This document shows, piece by piece, positions 44,243 through 53,559 of a DNA stretch of 64,000 nucleotides. The notes under the pieces are model-generated. The model made no database searches. It had not been told where the DNA came from and saw only the letters and a list, made by a program, of their open reading frames with translations. Position numbers and translations under genes: made by a program. Numbering within the stretch: the stretch's first letter is position 1; each line of letters begins with the position of its first letter. The stretch comes from Promethearchaeota archaeon (GTDB taxonomy: Archaea > Asgardarchaeota > Lokiarchaeia > Sigyniarchaeales > SOKP01): assembly GCA_030603385.1 (NCBI GenBank), contig JAUVXW010000007.1, positions 62,001 to 126,000 of the forward strand, written 5' to 3'.

Positions 44243-45061
44243 ATGGTCGATATTGTAATTGATGAATATATTGAAAAAAGCACTTATGAATATGTCCTTA
44301 AGAAAATTAATAATGAGGGTGCTTTACATTTCTCCTTAATTGATCCAGACCCTTTAAGACAAAGTCCAATGAAAGCCGCAAAAATGGCTAAATATGCTGA
44401 AGAAGCTGGTACTGATGCCATTTTAATTGGGGGAAGTACCGTTTTTGATCAGGCTTTTGTGGATAAGACAATATTAGCAATAAAAGAGAGAGTTAATGTC
44501 CCTTTAATCATTTTTCCAGGAGGAATAAGTAATATTTCTCAACATGCAGATGCTATTTTCTTCATGTCTTTATTAAATTCGTTAGATCCTTATTTTATTA
44601 TAGGCCAACAAGCTTTAGCTTCATATACAATAAAATCCTCTAATCTAGAATCCATATCGATGGCTTATTTAATTGTAGAACCAGGTGCAAGTGCGGGATG
44701 GATTGGTAATGCCAAACTATTACCGAGAAATAAACCTAAATTAACCACCGCTTATGCTTTAGCAGCAGAAATGATTGGATTTAAAATTATTTATTTAGAA
44801 GCAGGTTCAGGCAGTGAAAGAATTCCAAAAGAACATATTGAAATGTGTTCTAAGATTCTAAATATCCCAATAATTGTAGGTGGAGGAGTTAGTAATAAAG
44901 ATGATGCAAGATGTTTAGTTGAAGCAGGAGCTGATGTAGTTGTAATGGGAACATTTCTTGAGAATAATCTTTTAAGAGATAACGGAACATCGTTAAAGGG
45001 TATCATAGAGGAAATAAAAAATGCTGGAAAAACACAAAAGAAGAATTATCTTATAAAGTGA
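44243..45061 (+). CDS. Geranylgeranylglyceryl phosphate synthase
   Basis: This 272-residue TIM-barrel prenyltransferase makes the first ether bond of archaeal lipids between glycerol-1-phosphate and geranylgeranyl diphosphate. Signature stretches are SLIDPDPLRQSP, LIGGSTVFDQ, FFMSLLNSLDP, LIVEPGASAGWIGNAKLLP, LEAGSGSERIP and VGGGVSNKDDA. I choose the ATG at 44243; a longer frame from 44198 overlaps the reductase gene and lacks homology. It starts 19 nt after the reductase stop. Confidence 0.95.
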   Translation: MVDIVIDEYIEKSTYEYVLKKINNEGALHFSLIDPDPLRQSPMKAAKMAKYAEEAGTDAILIGGSTVFDQAFVDKTILAIKERVNVPLIIFPGGISNISQHADAIFFMSLLNSLDPYFIIGQQALASYTIKSSNLESISMAYLIVEPGASAGWIGNAKLLPRNKPKLTTAYALAAEMIGFKIIYLEAGSGSERIPKEHIEMCSKILNIPIIVGGGVSNKDDARCLVEAGADVVVMGTFLENNLLRDNGTSLKGIIEEIKNAGKTQKKNYLIK

Positions 45062-45088
45062 AATTCTTGTTTCGGGAGGAATTAATAA

Positions 45089-45964
45089 ATGAAAGTTAAA
45101 GACGCAATTGAAATACTCCGACCTCTTAACTGTCTTATGGGAAGTTTAACTGTTATCATTGGAATTTTAAATACAAGAATTGGAATCAACACATCTACTC
45201 TTATATTTAATATAATTTTAGGTATTCTGACGTACTTTTTTTTAGCAGGTTCAGGAAATGTTATAAATGATTATTATGATGTAGAAATTGACAAAATAAA
45301 TCGCCCTGAAAGACCAATTCCAAGAGGGTCAATAACTTTAAAACAAGCTAAGACTATATGGATAACCACAGCTCTTGTTGGTATAGTTATAGTGATTCTT
45401 CATAGTTTTCTATTTAATATTGGTTATCTAAATATAATCATGGCAATATTTATGGTATTTATTGGATGGTTATATGCTGCTTGGGGTAAAAAGAGTGGAT
45501 TTATCGGAAATATAATTGTTAGTATATCATTTTCTATTGGACTTATCTACGGAGCCATCTTAAATAATTCGGATGTGCCTTTTTATATATATTTCTTCTT
45601 TTTAACGTCATTCTTCCTTTTGCTTTCTCGAGAAATTATTAAGGGGTGTGAGGATATTGAAGGTGACAAAAATGAAGGAGTTAAAACTCTAGCTATAAAG
45701 ATTGGTATCAAGAAATCTACAAAAATTTCTATGATTTTTGCAATTTTAGCAATAGCATTCTTTACATTACCTTATTTTACTAATATTCTAAATCCTATAT
45801 TCTTCTTAATTTCTATGGTTTTCGGTCTAGGAGTTGTTCTTTATGCTGTAATTATAATGGCAAAACGTAATTTAGTAAGAAAGCATTTTAAAAAAGTTAG
45901 TTTAATCTTAAAATTAGGTGCATACCTTGGATTAATTGCTTTCCTCTTTGCAAGTTTTTATTAA
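45089..45964 (+). CDS. Digeranylgeranylglyceryl phosphate synthase (UbiA family)
   Basis: This 291-residue membrane prenyltransferase adds the second geranylgeranyl chain. The two Asp-rich motifs are NDYYDVEIDKINRP and EDIEGDKNEGVKT. About eight membrane segments are visible. A strong ribosome-binding site GGGAGG sits 10 nt before the ATG, 27 nt after GGGP synthase. The 3' end overlaps the end of a convergent methyltransferase gene by 33 nt. With its neighbours it completes a core archaeal ether-lipid set. Confidence 0.95.
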   Translation: MKVKDAIEILRPLNCLMGSLTVIIGILNTRIGINTSTLIFNIILGILTYFFLAGSGNVINDYYDVEIDKINRPERPIPRGSITLKQAKTIWITTALVGIVIVILHSFLFNIGYLNIIMAIFMVFIGWLYAAWGKKSGFIGNIIVSISFSIGLIYGAILNNSDVPFYIYFFFLTSFFLLLSREIIKGCEDIEGDKNEGVKTLAIKIGIKKSTKISMIFAILAIAFFTLPYFTNILNPIFFLISMVFGLGVVLYAVIIMAKRNLVRKHFKKVSLILKLGAYLGLIAFLFASFY

Positions 45965-47371
45965 TTCTAATACTCTATCAAAATTCTTCTTTTTGATTAA
46001 ATTAAACAAATTTTCCTTAACCTCTTGATTTATTTTGTTATAGGGGTATGTTTGAATTAATTTTCTAGTCTGAGTTAAACCTAAATATTTTCTAGTATAC
46101 TCAGCTTTGGAATATTTATACGTTGTGAGAAATCCACTATCTAACTTCTCCCTAAAAGTTTCTAATACAAAATTAAAATAATCTCTTAACAACTTCTGTT
46201 CATTTGGTATGATAACAGGTTCAAAAAATATTTGAATTGGATGAGTTCTATAAGTATTACCAGAAACATAAATTCCATTCACATTAAAATCTTCTGAAAC
46301 TATTCCTAACCCAACTCTTCCATTATAAGAGCCTGTATCAACTGTTCGAACATATAATATATTAGATTCTACTATACTTTTCATTTTATCATTTATTTGA
46401 AGTTTTAATTTAATGTATTGATTATTACGATAGTCATTTGCATCAATAACGTCTAATTTATTATTTCCTTTATTATTCAACACATCTTTCTTTAATAGAT
46501 AATACTTAACTATTAACGGTTTTAAAGCCTGATATTCTTCAAGAAACTCATCAAATTCTGAACCCGCACGATAATTAAATTCTGGTTTAAGTATATAACT
46601 CTTCTCTACTATCTTATCTTTTTTTCTAATTTTTATTCCACTAAATTCTATGATTTCAGATTTAGGGATTGGTTTCTTCTTGAAAAACCCAATACAGATA
46701 TTAGTTCCAGTATATTCGAAAATTTTTGTTTCAAAGATAAACATCTTATTAATATTATAGTATTTTAATAAATCCAAACGAAATTTATTCGAAACTGAAG
46801 CCCCAAATAGAAAATTGGAAGGGATAATATATATTAAATTTTCAATATTATTTCTTAAATCATTTATCATAGCAATTTGATAAAGATCCTGATACCCTTC
46901 GTTCTTTCCTTTAAAAAGTTTTAAATACCCCTGAGTCTCTTTATGCTTTCTGATATACCCTAAATATAAATATGGAGGATTTGTGATATGATATAATGGC
47001 AAGTGTTCATTTTTTAAAAAGATAGGGAAACTTTCTAAATTATTTCGAAGTTTTATGTTGTTAGAAGCGACCTCTGAAGGGATTCCATAATTTTTCGCAT
47101 TTTCTATGCATTTATCTACCATTTCTGGGTGAATATCAAATAGAAAAATATGTTCTTCAAAAAATTTTATCCGATTTTCAGAAGGAATTAAGTTCAATAC
47201 TGGTAAAATTAAATTCCCTTCCCCTGCATACAAATCAATCCATCTAAATTTCCATAATTTTTCTTTTATTTCAGGATATATATAATTTAAGGAAATATCA
47301 CTTGAAGTTAAATGGATACCATAAGATCTTCTATACATATTTTCCTCAAGTTCGTTTTTAGTATTTCCCAT
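45932..47371 (-). CDS. N6-adenine DNA methyltransferase, orphan
   Basis: This 479-residue protein has the SAM-binding motif WIDLYAGEGNLILP and the catalytic LYHITNPPYLYLGY, with a NPPY tetrapeptide typical of adenine methyltransferases of the Eco57I/TaqI type. The C-terminal half, without clear nuclease residues, is probably a target-recognition domain (VRTVDTGSYNGRVGLGIV). No restriction gene is adjacent, so it may be an orphan, self-protective or regulatory enzyme. Its 3' end overlaps the convergent UbiA gene by 33 nt. It differs in sequence from the other methyltransferase at 31-33 kb. Confidence 0.82.
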   Translation of the reverse strand: MGNTKNELEENMYRRSYGIHLTSSDISLNYIYPEIKEKLWKFRWIDLYAGEGNLILPVLNLIPSENRIKFFEEHIFLFDIHPEMVDKCIENAKNYGIPSEVASNNIKLRNNLESFPIFLKNEHLPLYHITNPPYLYLGYIRKHKETQGYLKLFKGKNEGYQDLYQIAMINDLRNNIENLIYIIPSNFLFGASVSNKFRLDLLKYYNINKMFIFETKIFEYTGTNICIGFFKKKPIPKSEIIEFSGIKIRKKDKIVEKSYILKPEFNYRAGSEFDEFLEEYQALKPLIVKYYLLKKDVLNNKGNNKLDVIDANDYRNNQYIKLKLQINDKMKSIVESNILYVRTVDTGSYNGRVGLGIVSEDFNVNGIYVSGNTYRTHPIQIFFEPVIIPNEQKLLRDYFNFVLETFREKLDSGFLTTYKYSKAEYTRKYLGLTQTRKLIQTYPYNKINQEVKENLFNLIKKKNFDRVLELIKTCKEESN

Positions 47372-47485
47372 ATTTCAATATAAGCAGTACACATACTTCT
47401 TATTAATTTTATCAAATTTTTTCTTTTAGAAAACTAATATGATTCATTTGCTTGAAAAATAAAAAAGAAAAAAATAGAATTGAAC

Positions 47486-48535
47486 TTAAATTTTGTATTT
47501 CTGTAGCTTATAAATATTATAGAAATTTTCTATAGTTAAGAGAGCCATACCTGTAATCACTAAGGTCATTATAGCTCTAAAAGTACCATAAAATTCTGGT
47601 GCAACTCCTATATTTTGAAATGTATCAGAAGGCTCGTCAACTACAATTATTGGAAATATTTCTGGGCGCATCATCATAATTACTGCGATCGAGATTGAGC
47701 TTAATTTGACAATTATAGTTATAACATGAATAATTTGATGAGTGTTAATTTGCCTATTTCCTATTAATCCACGTGTCATATCAAGAAAACCTTCCGTTAT
47801 TACAAATAAACTTCCAAATCGCACCAATAATAGAAACTCTGGATCTATTAATTTACTCAGACCCGGAATAGGCTGAATAAATAGAAATAGACCGATTGTT
47901 ATAAGAATTACGCCACCTATAATTTCTCCAACAGGTTTGATAAATGGTTTTAATGGCTTACCATTTTTAGTTTCATATGCTAAATCCCTTTCCTTTGCGA
48001 ATTCAACTTGCTTTTCTTGCTCTTTGAGTGATTTCTTCGATTTAAAATCTTCAGGGAAATATCCTTGCATTGATAATGCGACGAATATAATAGTAATTAC
48101 TGCAAAAGCACCAAGAAGCCCTGCTTGTAACCCTGTAGCAAGACTTTCAACAACCTCCTCCGCACTTACATTTTCAAAAATAACATTGATTATCGGAGTA
48201 ATGATATTGATTGCGATTATAACCAAAAATCCAATTATCAATACCTTTATATAAAGTGGCCAGAGTTCTTCTGTTATATATATTTTTGGCGTTCCTCGTC
48301 GTTTATATTCTTTTGCGATATTCTCTGGTGTTCCCATATGATCAATTGCTACCTGAACTGTTTCTAAAGTGGGCTGACCTGTTTTTGATAATTCTTCTGC
48401 CTTACTCCAGATGTGATCTTCAAATTCAGCCAAAATTTCCTTATGTTCCTTCTTTTCTTTTAACCAATCAGGTAATTTTGTTTTTACATTTTTTAAAAAT
48501 TCTTTTATTAAGCTTTCCATCTCTTTTTCACTCAT
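47486..48535 (-). CDS. HAAS-domain membrane protein paired with PadR regulator
   Basis: This 349-residue protein has an N-terminal HAAS/DUF1700-type helical domain (residues about 1-85: LPDWLKEKKEHKEILAEFEDHI, then GTPENIAKEYKRRG), followed by six or so membrane segments. HAAS-membrane proteins are classically encoded with PadR regulators, as here: the gene overlaps the PadR gene by 4 nt. The membrane part probably senses a stress or signal, with the regulator responding. The signal itself is not identifiable. Confidence 0.82.
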   Translation of the reverse strand: MSEKEMESLIKEFLKNVKTKLPDWLKEKKEHKEILAEFEDHIWSKAEELSKTGQPTLETVQVAIDHMGTPENIAKEYKRRGTPKIYITEELWPLYIKVLIIGFLVIIAINIITPIINVIFENVSAEEVVESLATGLQAGLLGAFAVITIIFVALSMQGYFPEDFKSKKSLKEQEKQVEFAKERDLAYETKNGKPLKPFIKPVGEIIGGVILITIGLFLFIQPIPGLSKLIDPEFLLLVRFGSLFVITEGFLDMTRGLIGNRQINTHQIIHVITIIVKLSSISIAVIMMMRPEIFPIIVVDEPSDTFQNIGVAPEFYGTFRAIMTLVITGMALLTIENFYNIYKLQKYKI

Positions 48536-49080
48536 TTTCTTAAACCTCTTGTGTTTAATTCTTGTTCAATATTAAATCCACAAATTGTACAAAATTTTAA
48601 TTCTAAATTAGAAAGATCGATTTTATTAGCACACATAGGGCAGTATAGATATTTATCCTGCTTCAAATTAACTTTAACATCAAATAGCGGAGCAATAGCT
48701 TCAGTTAACTTCGAATAAAAACCTACTAGATGGTTAAAGACTCTTTCGCCATATTCAGTCATACTATAAAATTTCTTTTTTCTCCCTGTTTCTTCTCTTC
48801 GAGATTTTATTATTTTTTCTCCTTCAAGCTTTCTTAATATTGGATAGAGTGTTCCTTCTTCAATAATTAACATCTCATTTGTTTGGTTTGTCAAATCTTT
48901 CAGAATTTTATATCCATGGAGTTCCTTTTCTTCTGATCGCATAATAATTGATAAGATGCAAAGAGAACTAATACCTCGGTTAATTTCTGTTTCTTGTTTT
49001 TCAACGTATTCCCTAAACTCTTGTGATGCAATTAAAACGTTTGAACCGTATTCTTTTACTCGTTTAATAATCGCTATCAA
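48532..49080 (-). CDS. PadR-family transcriptional regulator with C-terminal zinc ribbon
   Basis: This 182-residue protein carries a PadR-type winged helix (residues about 30-125: GISSLCILSIIMRSEEKELHGY, IEEGTLYPILRKLEGEKII, REETGRKKKFYSMTEYG) and a C-terminal zinc ribbon with knuckles CPMCAN and CTICGF. PadR proteins usually repress their own operon. Palindromic sites directly upstream (49102-49139) overlap the promoter, which supports this. It is coupled to the HAAS membrane gene downstream. Confidence 0.88.
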   Translation of the reverse strand: MIAIIKRVKEYGSNVLIASQEFREYVEKQETEINRGISSLCILSIIMRSEEKELHGYKILKDLTNQTNEMLIIEEGTLYPILRKLEGEKIIKSRREETGRKKKFYSMTEYGERVFNHLVGFYSKLTEAIAPLFDVKVNLKQDKYLYCPMCANKIDLSNLELKFCTICGFNIEQELNTRGLRK

Positions 49081-49101
49081 CTCATTTTGTGTTTTTATAC
49101 A

Positions 49102-49139
49102 ATATAGTATTTTATGAATACTATATCACGTATAGTATA
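49102..49139 (-). promoter_or_regulatory. Palindromic operator array at the padR promoter
   Basis: Three half-sites of the type TATAGTAT alternate in orientation. The first inverted repeat spans 49102-49126 (10-bp arms ATATAGTATT and AATACTATAT, 5-nt spacer). The second spans 49118-49138 (8-bp arms, 5-nt spacer tcacg) and shares its left arm with the first repeat's right arm. A TTTATATA box on the minus strand (about 49138-49145) overlaps the end of the array. The position between TATA box and start is typical for repressor sites. Confidence 0.75.
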
Positions 49140-49314
49140 TAAATCTTTAGATTTTTAATACAGATTGTTAACTTATTGAGATCAAAACAAATATATAGAT
49201 ATAATATATAAATTAAATAAGAAAAACGGGTTAAGAATAACCTATATTCCGTTTTAACGTTGGAATAACTTTATTACTGATTGGATATTAATAAAACTAG
49301 AATAGAGGAATAAA

Positions 49315-50118
49315 ATGAGCGAAAAAGAATCTCATTTGCAGCGATTTAATAAATTCTATGTTAATTTTGTGAATCCGAAATTCATGAAAGTTAAACAAAA
49401 CAGTAAAAAGTTTTATGATAAGATAACTGAACCGAAAATTGTCAAAATTTCAATTTATGTGAGTTTAGCCACATTTTTACCAGGAATAATAATAGGCTTG
49501 ATCGTTGCCATAAATTATGGTCACCTTCCATATAGTGTATGGTTAAATTATATAAGTGATTTAGGGGCATTAAAGCATACTCCAGCACCATATATTTTAG
49601 ATGTAACTTGCGCTCTATCAGCAATTTTCATTGTTCCTTTAATTTTAAATTTAAGTCGGTTATATAGTTCAAATATGAGTGAGAATATAGATAATTCTAA
49701 ACGTACCCATTATATAAATAAATTTAGAAGAATTTTTGGGTATATGGGTGTATCATTTCTTTTTGTAGGAGTATTCGGGATGTTTTTTGTGGGAATATTT
49801 AGTTTAGATCGTTCTCCATTAAATGCTCATTATTTCTTTTCCACATTAACATTCGGGGGTTTTACATTCGGTGCTTTTTTCACAGGATTAGCAATTGTGC
49901 TTAAGAAAAAATTATTTCCTAAAGCAATTGGCTATTTTATGATATTAGGACCATCAATAGCAAGCATAATCTTTTTAATATGTCCAGAACCATTAACAAG
50001 ACAGTTTCTTGAATGGATTATGCTGTTTAGTGCGCTTGGATGGTACTATATTATCGTTTTTATCACTTTACAGAAACTTAATTCCTTACTATTCTTCAAT
50101 CCTAACTTTAAATGGTAA
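49315..50118 (+). CDS. Multi-spanning membrane protein, DUF998/Frag1-like
   Basis: This 267-residue protein has six membrane segments after a basic N-terminus: ISIYVSLATFLPGIIIGLIV, and the later VSFLFVGVFGMFFVGIF and SIIFLICPEP parts. The LNYISDLGALKHTPAPYI loop resembles DUF998 and Frag1/DRAM-like proteins, which is a weak family match. It is transcribed away from padR across a shared 234-nt region. It may therefore belong to the same regulatory unit. Function unknown. Confidence 0.6.
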   Translation: MSEKESHLQRFNKFYVNFVNPKFMKVKQNSKKFYDKITEPKIVKISIYVSLATFLPGIIIGLIVAINYGHLPYSVWLNYISDLGALKHTPAPYILDVTCALSAIFIVPLILNLSRLYSSNMSENIDNSKRTHYINKFRRIFGYMGVSFLFVGVFGMFFVGIFSLDRSPLNAHYFFSTLTFGGFTFGAFFTGLAIVLKKKLFPKAIGYFMILGPSIASIIFLICPEPLTRQFLEWIMLFSALGWYYIIVFITLQKLNSLLFFNPNFKW

Positions 50119-50204
50119 TGAATTTCTTTCTAGATTTTACTTTATAATCGTAATTTTTATTTTATTATGTTATATACCTAGTTAAAAGGAGTCACAAATA
50201 AACT

Positions 50205-51035
50205 ATGGAGCTATCAAATAGTTTAGAAAAGAAGTTAGACAATATAATTTCGTTTTTAAGAGGAAAAAAGGTATTAGTAGCTTTTTCTGGAGGAGTTGAT
50301 AGCTCATTATTAGCTTTTCTTTCAAGTAAATATGCTAAAGAAACACTACTTATAACTGAAAAATCGATTCTCTATCCTGATGATGAAATTGAAGAAGCTA
50401 GTCAATTTGCTATGAAACATGACATTCAACATGTAATTATTACAAGGGATCCATTGAAAAATATTGATTTTCAATGCAACCCTTCAAATCGTTGTTATCT
50501 CTGTAAGACTGGTTTATATAATGAGATTCTTGAAATAAAAAGTTCTAGAAATTTTGATGTAGTTTTGGATGGCTCTAATATGGATGATCTTTCAGATTTT
50601 AGGCCAGGTATGCAAGCTTTAAAAGAATTAGAAATTTCCACACCCTATATAGATAACAACATAATTAAAGAAGAAATTAGGGAGATTTCTAAATTTTATG
50701 ATTTAGATGTTCAAGCAAAGCCATCAATGGCTTGTTTTTCTTCTCGAATTCCATATGGGCAAGTGATAAATGAAGAAAAATTAATTATGATAAGAGAAGC
50801 AGAAAGATTCCTAAAGAATACTTTCAATGTAAAACAATTAAGGGTTAGGTTACATGAAAATAACCTTGGACGAATTGAATTCTTACCAGCTGATCTTCCC
50901 AAAGTTTTAACAAGAGAAAATATGATAACAATTAAAAATAAGTTAAAAAAGCTTGGATTTACTTATGTTACAGTAGATATTGAGGGTTTTCGCTCTGGTT
51001 CTATGAATGAAGCTCTAAATTTAGACAAAAACTAA
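50205..51035 (+). CDS. larE: LarE-like ATP-dependent sacrificial sulfur transferase
   Basis: This 276-residue PP-loop ATPase starts with VLVAFSGGVDSSLLAF and has cysteines in NRCYLCKTGLY and MACFSSRIPYG. In characterised LarE the cysteine before SRxPYG donates its sulfur to make the nickel-pincer cofactor precursor; it is retained here (ACFSSRIPYG). LarB and LarC genes are not in the window. Ribosome-binding site AAAGGAG precedes the ATG. Another sulfur-transfer role cannot be excluded. Confidence 0.87.
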   Translation: MELSNSLEKKLDNIISFLRGKKVLVAFSGGVDSSLLAFLSSKYAKETLLITEKSILYPDDEIEEASQFAMKHDIQHVIITRDPLKNIDFQCNPSNRCYLCKTGLYNEILEIKSSRNFDVVLDGSNMDDLSDFRPGMQALKELEISTPYIDNNIIKEEIREISKFYDLDVQAKPSMACFSSRIPYGQVINEEKLIMIREAERFLKNTFNVKQLRVRLHENNLGRIEFLPADLPKVLTRENMITIKNKLKKLGFTYVTVDIEGFRSGSMNEALNLDKN

Positions 51036-51038
51036 GGT

Positions 51039-52439
51039 TTAGTTTTGCTTTTTTATAAATTCAATTATTCTATTTCGTTTATTTATTGCACTTAAAGCAG
51101 CATTTTCGATACTATTTTCCATTTCTTCCTTTAACTCTGGTATTTCTTCTCCTACTTTTTGTTTTATTTTTGTATATGCTGACTCTCGAAATCTAGGTAA
51201 AATACTTTCTTGCTTATCTTCGGTATACACCATTTTAACTTGACTTGAATCGTCAACATGACCTATCTCAGCACAATTAATATTTATTTGTCTTAAGTCT
51301 GAAATAATGTTATTGGACACTTCTTTAGAGCAATAAATAAGTAGTGCATCTAATGATACCCCTAAATAATCAACATTTACTTTTTTGAGTAATTTCAGAA
51401 CATTAGGATTAACAAGTTTTCTCACTTCTTGTTCGTAAATGGTTACCCCACAATTTGCCTCATAGTTTATTTCATAAAGATCTCCTCTAAGACCTCCGTT
51501 TGTTACATCACACATAGCATGAATTTCATCAAGATAATCAGAACGTAATATTTTTTCACAAGCTTCAAGAAATTTAATATTCAAAGTCTCCTTTACAACA
51601 TGATGATTACCTGAATATATTGCTGTTGTCGTTATTGTTCCCCCTCCTGCACCTTCTGTCATTAATATTTTATCCCCAACTTCAATATTCCTCCTAGCTA
51701 AAACTCGATTACAAATTCCAACAGCACTAACGCCCCCAACCAAGCGGTTTCCAATAACCATATCACCTCCAATACGTAGTGTTGAACCTGCGGTAATTGG
51801 AACTTTTGCTAATTCTGAAATTGCTGAAATCCCCGCCATAAAATCGAATAACTTTCCTACATCAGCATCATCACCTAGATGTGTATCAATCATAATCGAA
51901 ATCGGTTTTGCACCTTTAACGTATAAATCTCTAAGGCATGCTCGAGTTACATGGAATCCACATATAAACGGGAAATCACTTAAACGAGAATGGATGCCTT
52001 CCATTTTTGAAACGATGATTAAATTTTTCTCGTCAAATTGAGTGTTTTTAAATCCCTGAACATCTTGTAGACGAACTGCTCCTGCATCATCTAAAGATTT
52101 AGGTGATAGATATGCTTTAGATTCTGTTTCTGATAAATCGGCTATTAATTTATGAACAAAAAAATCTCCGGAGCCCCTACAACCTACACCTTGATTGCCA
52201 ACTGAAACATTAGCATTATTTATATCTAAAAGCTCTCTAATAAATTGGTTGGAAACTCTACTAATATCACTGTTATAGCATTCTTCTAATATAGCTTTAG
52301 CATAGTTTAATGCTGAGATATCATCTATTGCTTTGAAATCTTGATATTCTTGTACAATCCTTTCAAGAATTTTTCTCTCAGAATATCCTTTTTTTATTAA
52401 ATTTCTCGTCAATCCTTCTAAATCGCTCAAATTGTTCAA
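51039..52439 (-). CDS. AIR synthase-related (PurM-like) protein
   Basis: This 466-residue protein carries a PurM/HypE-like fold: an N-terminal helical extension of about 70 residues, then ATP-binding parts (CRGSGDFFVHKLI, DDAGAVRLQD, GAKPISIMIDTHLGDD), and a glycine-rich loop TEGAGGGTITTT. The family includes purine, selenophosphate and hydrogenase-maturation enzymes and an archaeal group of unknown role. Length exceeds PurM and HypE. It converges on larE with 3 nt between stops and diverges from mptG. Confidence 0.75.
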   Translation of the reverse strand: MNNLSDLEGLTRNLIKKGYSERKILERIVQEYQDFKAIDDISALNYAKAILEECYNSDISRVSNQFIRELLDINNANVSVGNQGVGCRGSGDFFVHKLIADLSETESKAYLSPKSLDDAGAVRLQDVQGFKNTQFDEKNLIIVSKMEGIHSRLSDFPFICGFHVTRACLRDLYVKGAKPISIMIDTHLGDDADVGKLFDFMAGISAISELAKVPITAGSTLRIGGDMVIGNRLVGGVSAVGICNRVLARRNIEVGDKILMTEGAGGGTITTTAIYSGNHHVVKETLNIKFLEACEKILRSDYLDEIHAMCDVTNGGLRGDLYEINYEANCGVTIYEQEVRKLVNPNVLKLLKKVNVDYLGVSLDALLIYCSKEVSNNIISDLRQININCAEIGHVDDSSQVKMVYTEDKQESILPRFRESAYTKIKQKVGEEIPELKEEMENSIENAALSAINKRNRIIEFIKKQN

Positions 52440-52543
52440 ATCCTTCTAAATTATTAAAAACTATGAATAAAAGTATATAATATATTTAAATTATTTTGAA
52501 AATTCTTATTTATAGTTGAAAGTTCTTTTATAAAAAAAGTAAT

Positions 52544-53554
52544 ATGACTTCTTTAAGAATTACAACACCTTGTCGGATACATCTTTCTTTAATAGATGAG
52601 AATGGCTATACTGGTAGAGTTGATGGGGGAATTGGTCTTATGTTAGACCGTCCTAATGTAGTATTTGAAGCTTCAAACAGTGCAAAAGAATTTAAAATTG
52701 AAGCTCATAAATATTATCGAGAATCGATTGAAGTAATAAATGAAATTGCTTCTAAAGTTTTTAAAACATTTAATATTAGTAATAAAAATTTTCACTTCAA
52801 ACTTAGAAGATATTTTCCTTCACATGTAGGATTAGGCTCAAAAACTCAATTATCTTTGGCAATAGCTTGTGCAATAACAAAATTAAAGAATCTTAATCGT
52901 TTAACTACTGAACAGTTAACCCAATTAGTAGAAAGAGGAGGCACTTCTGGAATTGGATGGAGGGGTTTTGAAACTGGAGGTTTTATTTTAGATGGTGGAC
53001 ATGATTTTGGAAAAGGTAAAGAGAAGGAAACTTTTTTACCATCATCAGCCACGTCTTCAGTTAATCCCGCATTGACTATTTCAAGACATAATATTCCTGA
53101 AAATTGGAGATTTGTTTTAGTAATACCTAATATAAGAAAAGGGGCATATGGGGATGAGGAAATAAGAGTTTTCCAAAATTATGCCCCAATTCCCAGAAGC
53201 GAGGTAAATGAGGTATCTCATCAGATATTAATGAAGATTATTCCAAATTTAATCAAAAACAATCTAAAGGGCTTTGGAGAAGGTTTAAAAAGAATTCAGA
53301 GCTTAGGTTTTAAAAGAATTGAAATTGAACTTCAACATGATATTGTTAAAAATCTTTTAAAATTTTTTGATAATTATGGTTTAAAAGCATATGGAATGAC
53401 CTCATTTGGACCTAGCGTTGTTGGAATCGTAGAATCCGATACAGAAGCAGATGATCTCTTAAAAGCAGTTCAAAAAAATCAAAAAAATCGAGGAGGTCAT
53501 ATCTATATCTGTAAACCGAATAATACTGGAGCAAAAATTGAATATATTGATTGA
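52544..53554 (+). CDS. mptG: Beta-ribofuranosylaminobenzene 5'-phosphate synthase (methanopterin synthesis)
   Basis: This 336-residue GHMP-family-like protein makes beta-RFAP, the first committed intermediate of the methanopterin side chain. Visible stretches are ITTPCRIHLSLIDENG at the start, FPSHVGLGSKTQLSLAIA, the signature VERGGTSGIGWRGFETGGF and ILDGGHDFGKG, and near the end YGMTSFGPSVVGI. Length is standard. The MptD gene overlaps its stop region, so both act together in tetrahydromethanopterin synthesis. Confidence 0.9.
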   Translation: MTSLRITTPCRIHLSLIDENGYTGRVDGGIGLMLDRPNVVFEASNSAKEFKIEAHKYYRESIEVINEIASKVFKTFNISNKNFHFKLRRYFPSHVGLGSKTQLSLAIACAITKLKNLNRLTTEQLTQLVERGGTSGIGWRGFETGGFILDGGHDFGKGKEKETFLPSSATSSVNPALTISRHNIPENWRFVLVIPNIRKGAYGDEEIRVFQNYAPIPRSEVNEVSHQILMKIIPNLIKNNLKGFGEGLKRIQSLGFKRIEIELQHDIVKNLLKFFDNYGLKAYGMTSFGPSVVGIVESDTEADDLLKAVQKNQKNRGGHIYICKPNNTGAKIEYID

Positions 53555-53559
53555 TTCGA

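Noticed and set aside
48532..48535. Frameshift at the padR-HAAS boundary
   Set aside because: The 4-nt overlap is the usual translational coupling of stop and start; both proteins are complete.
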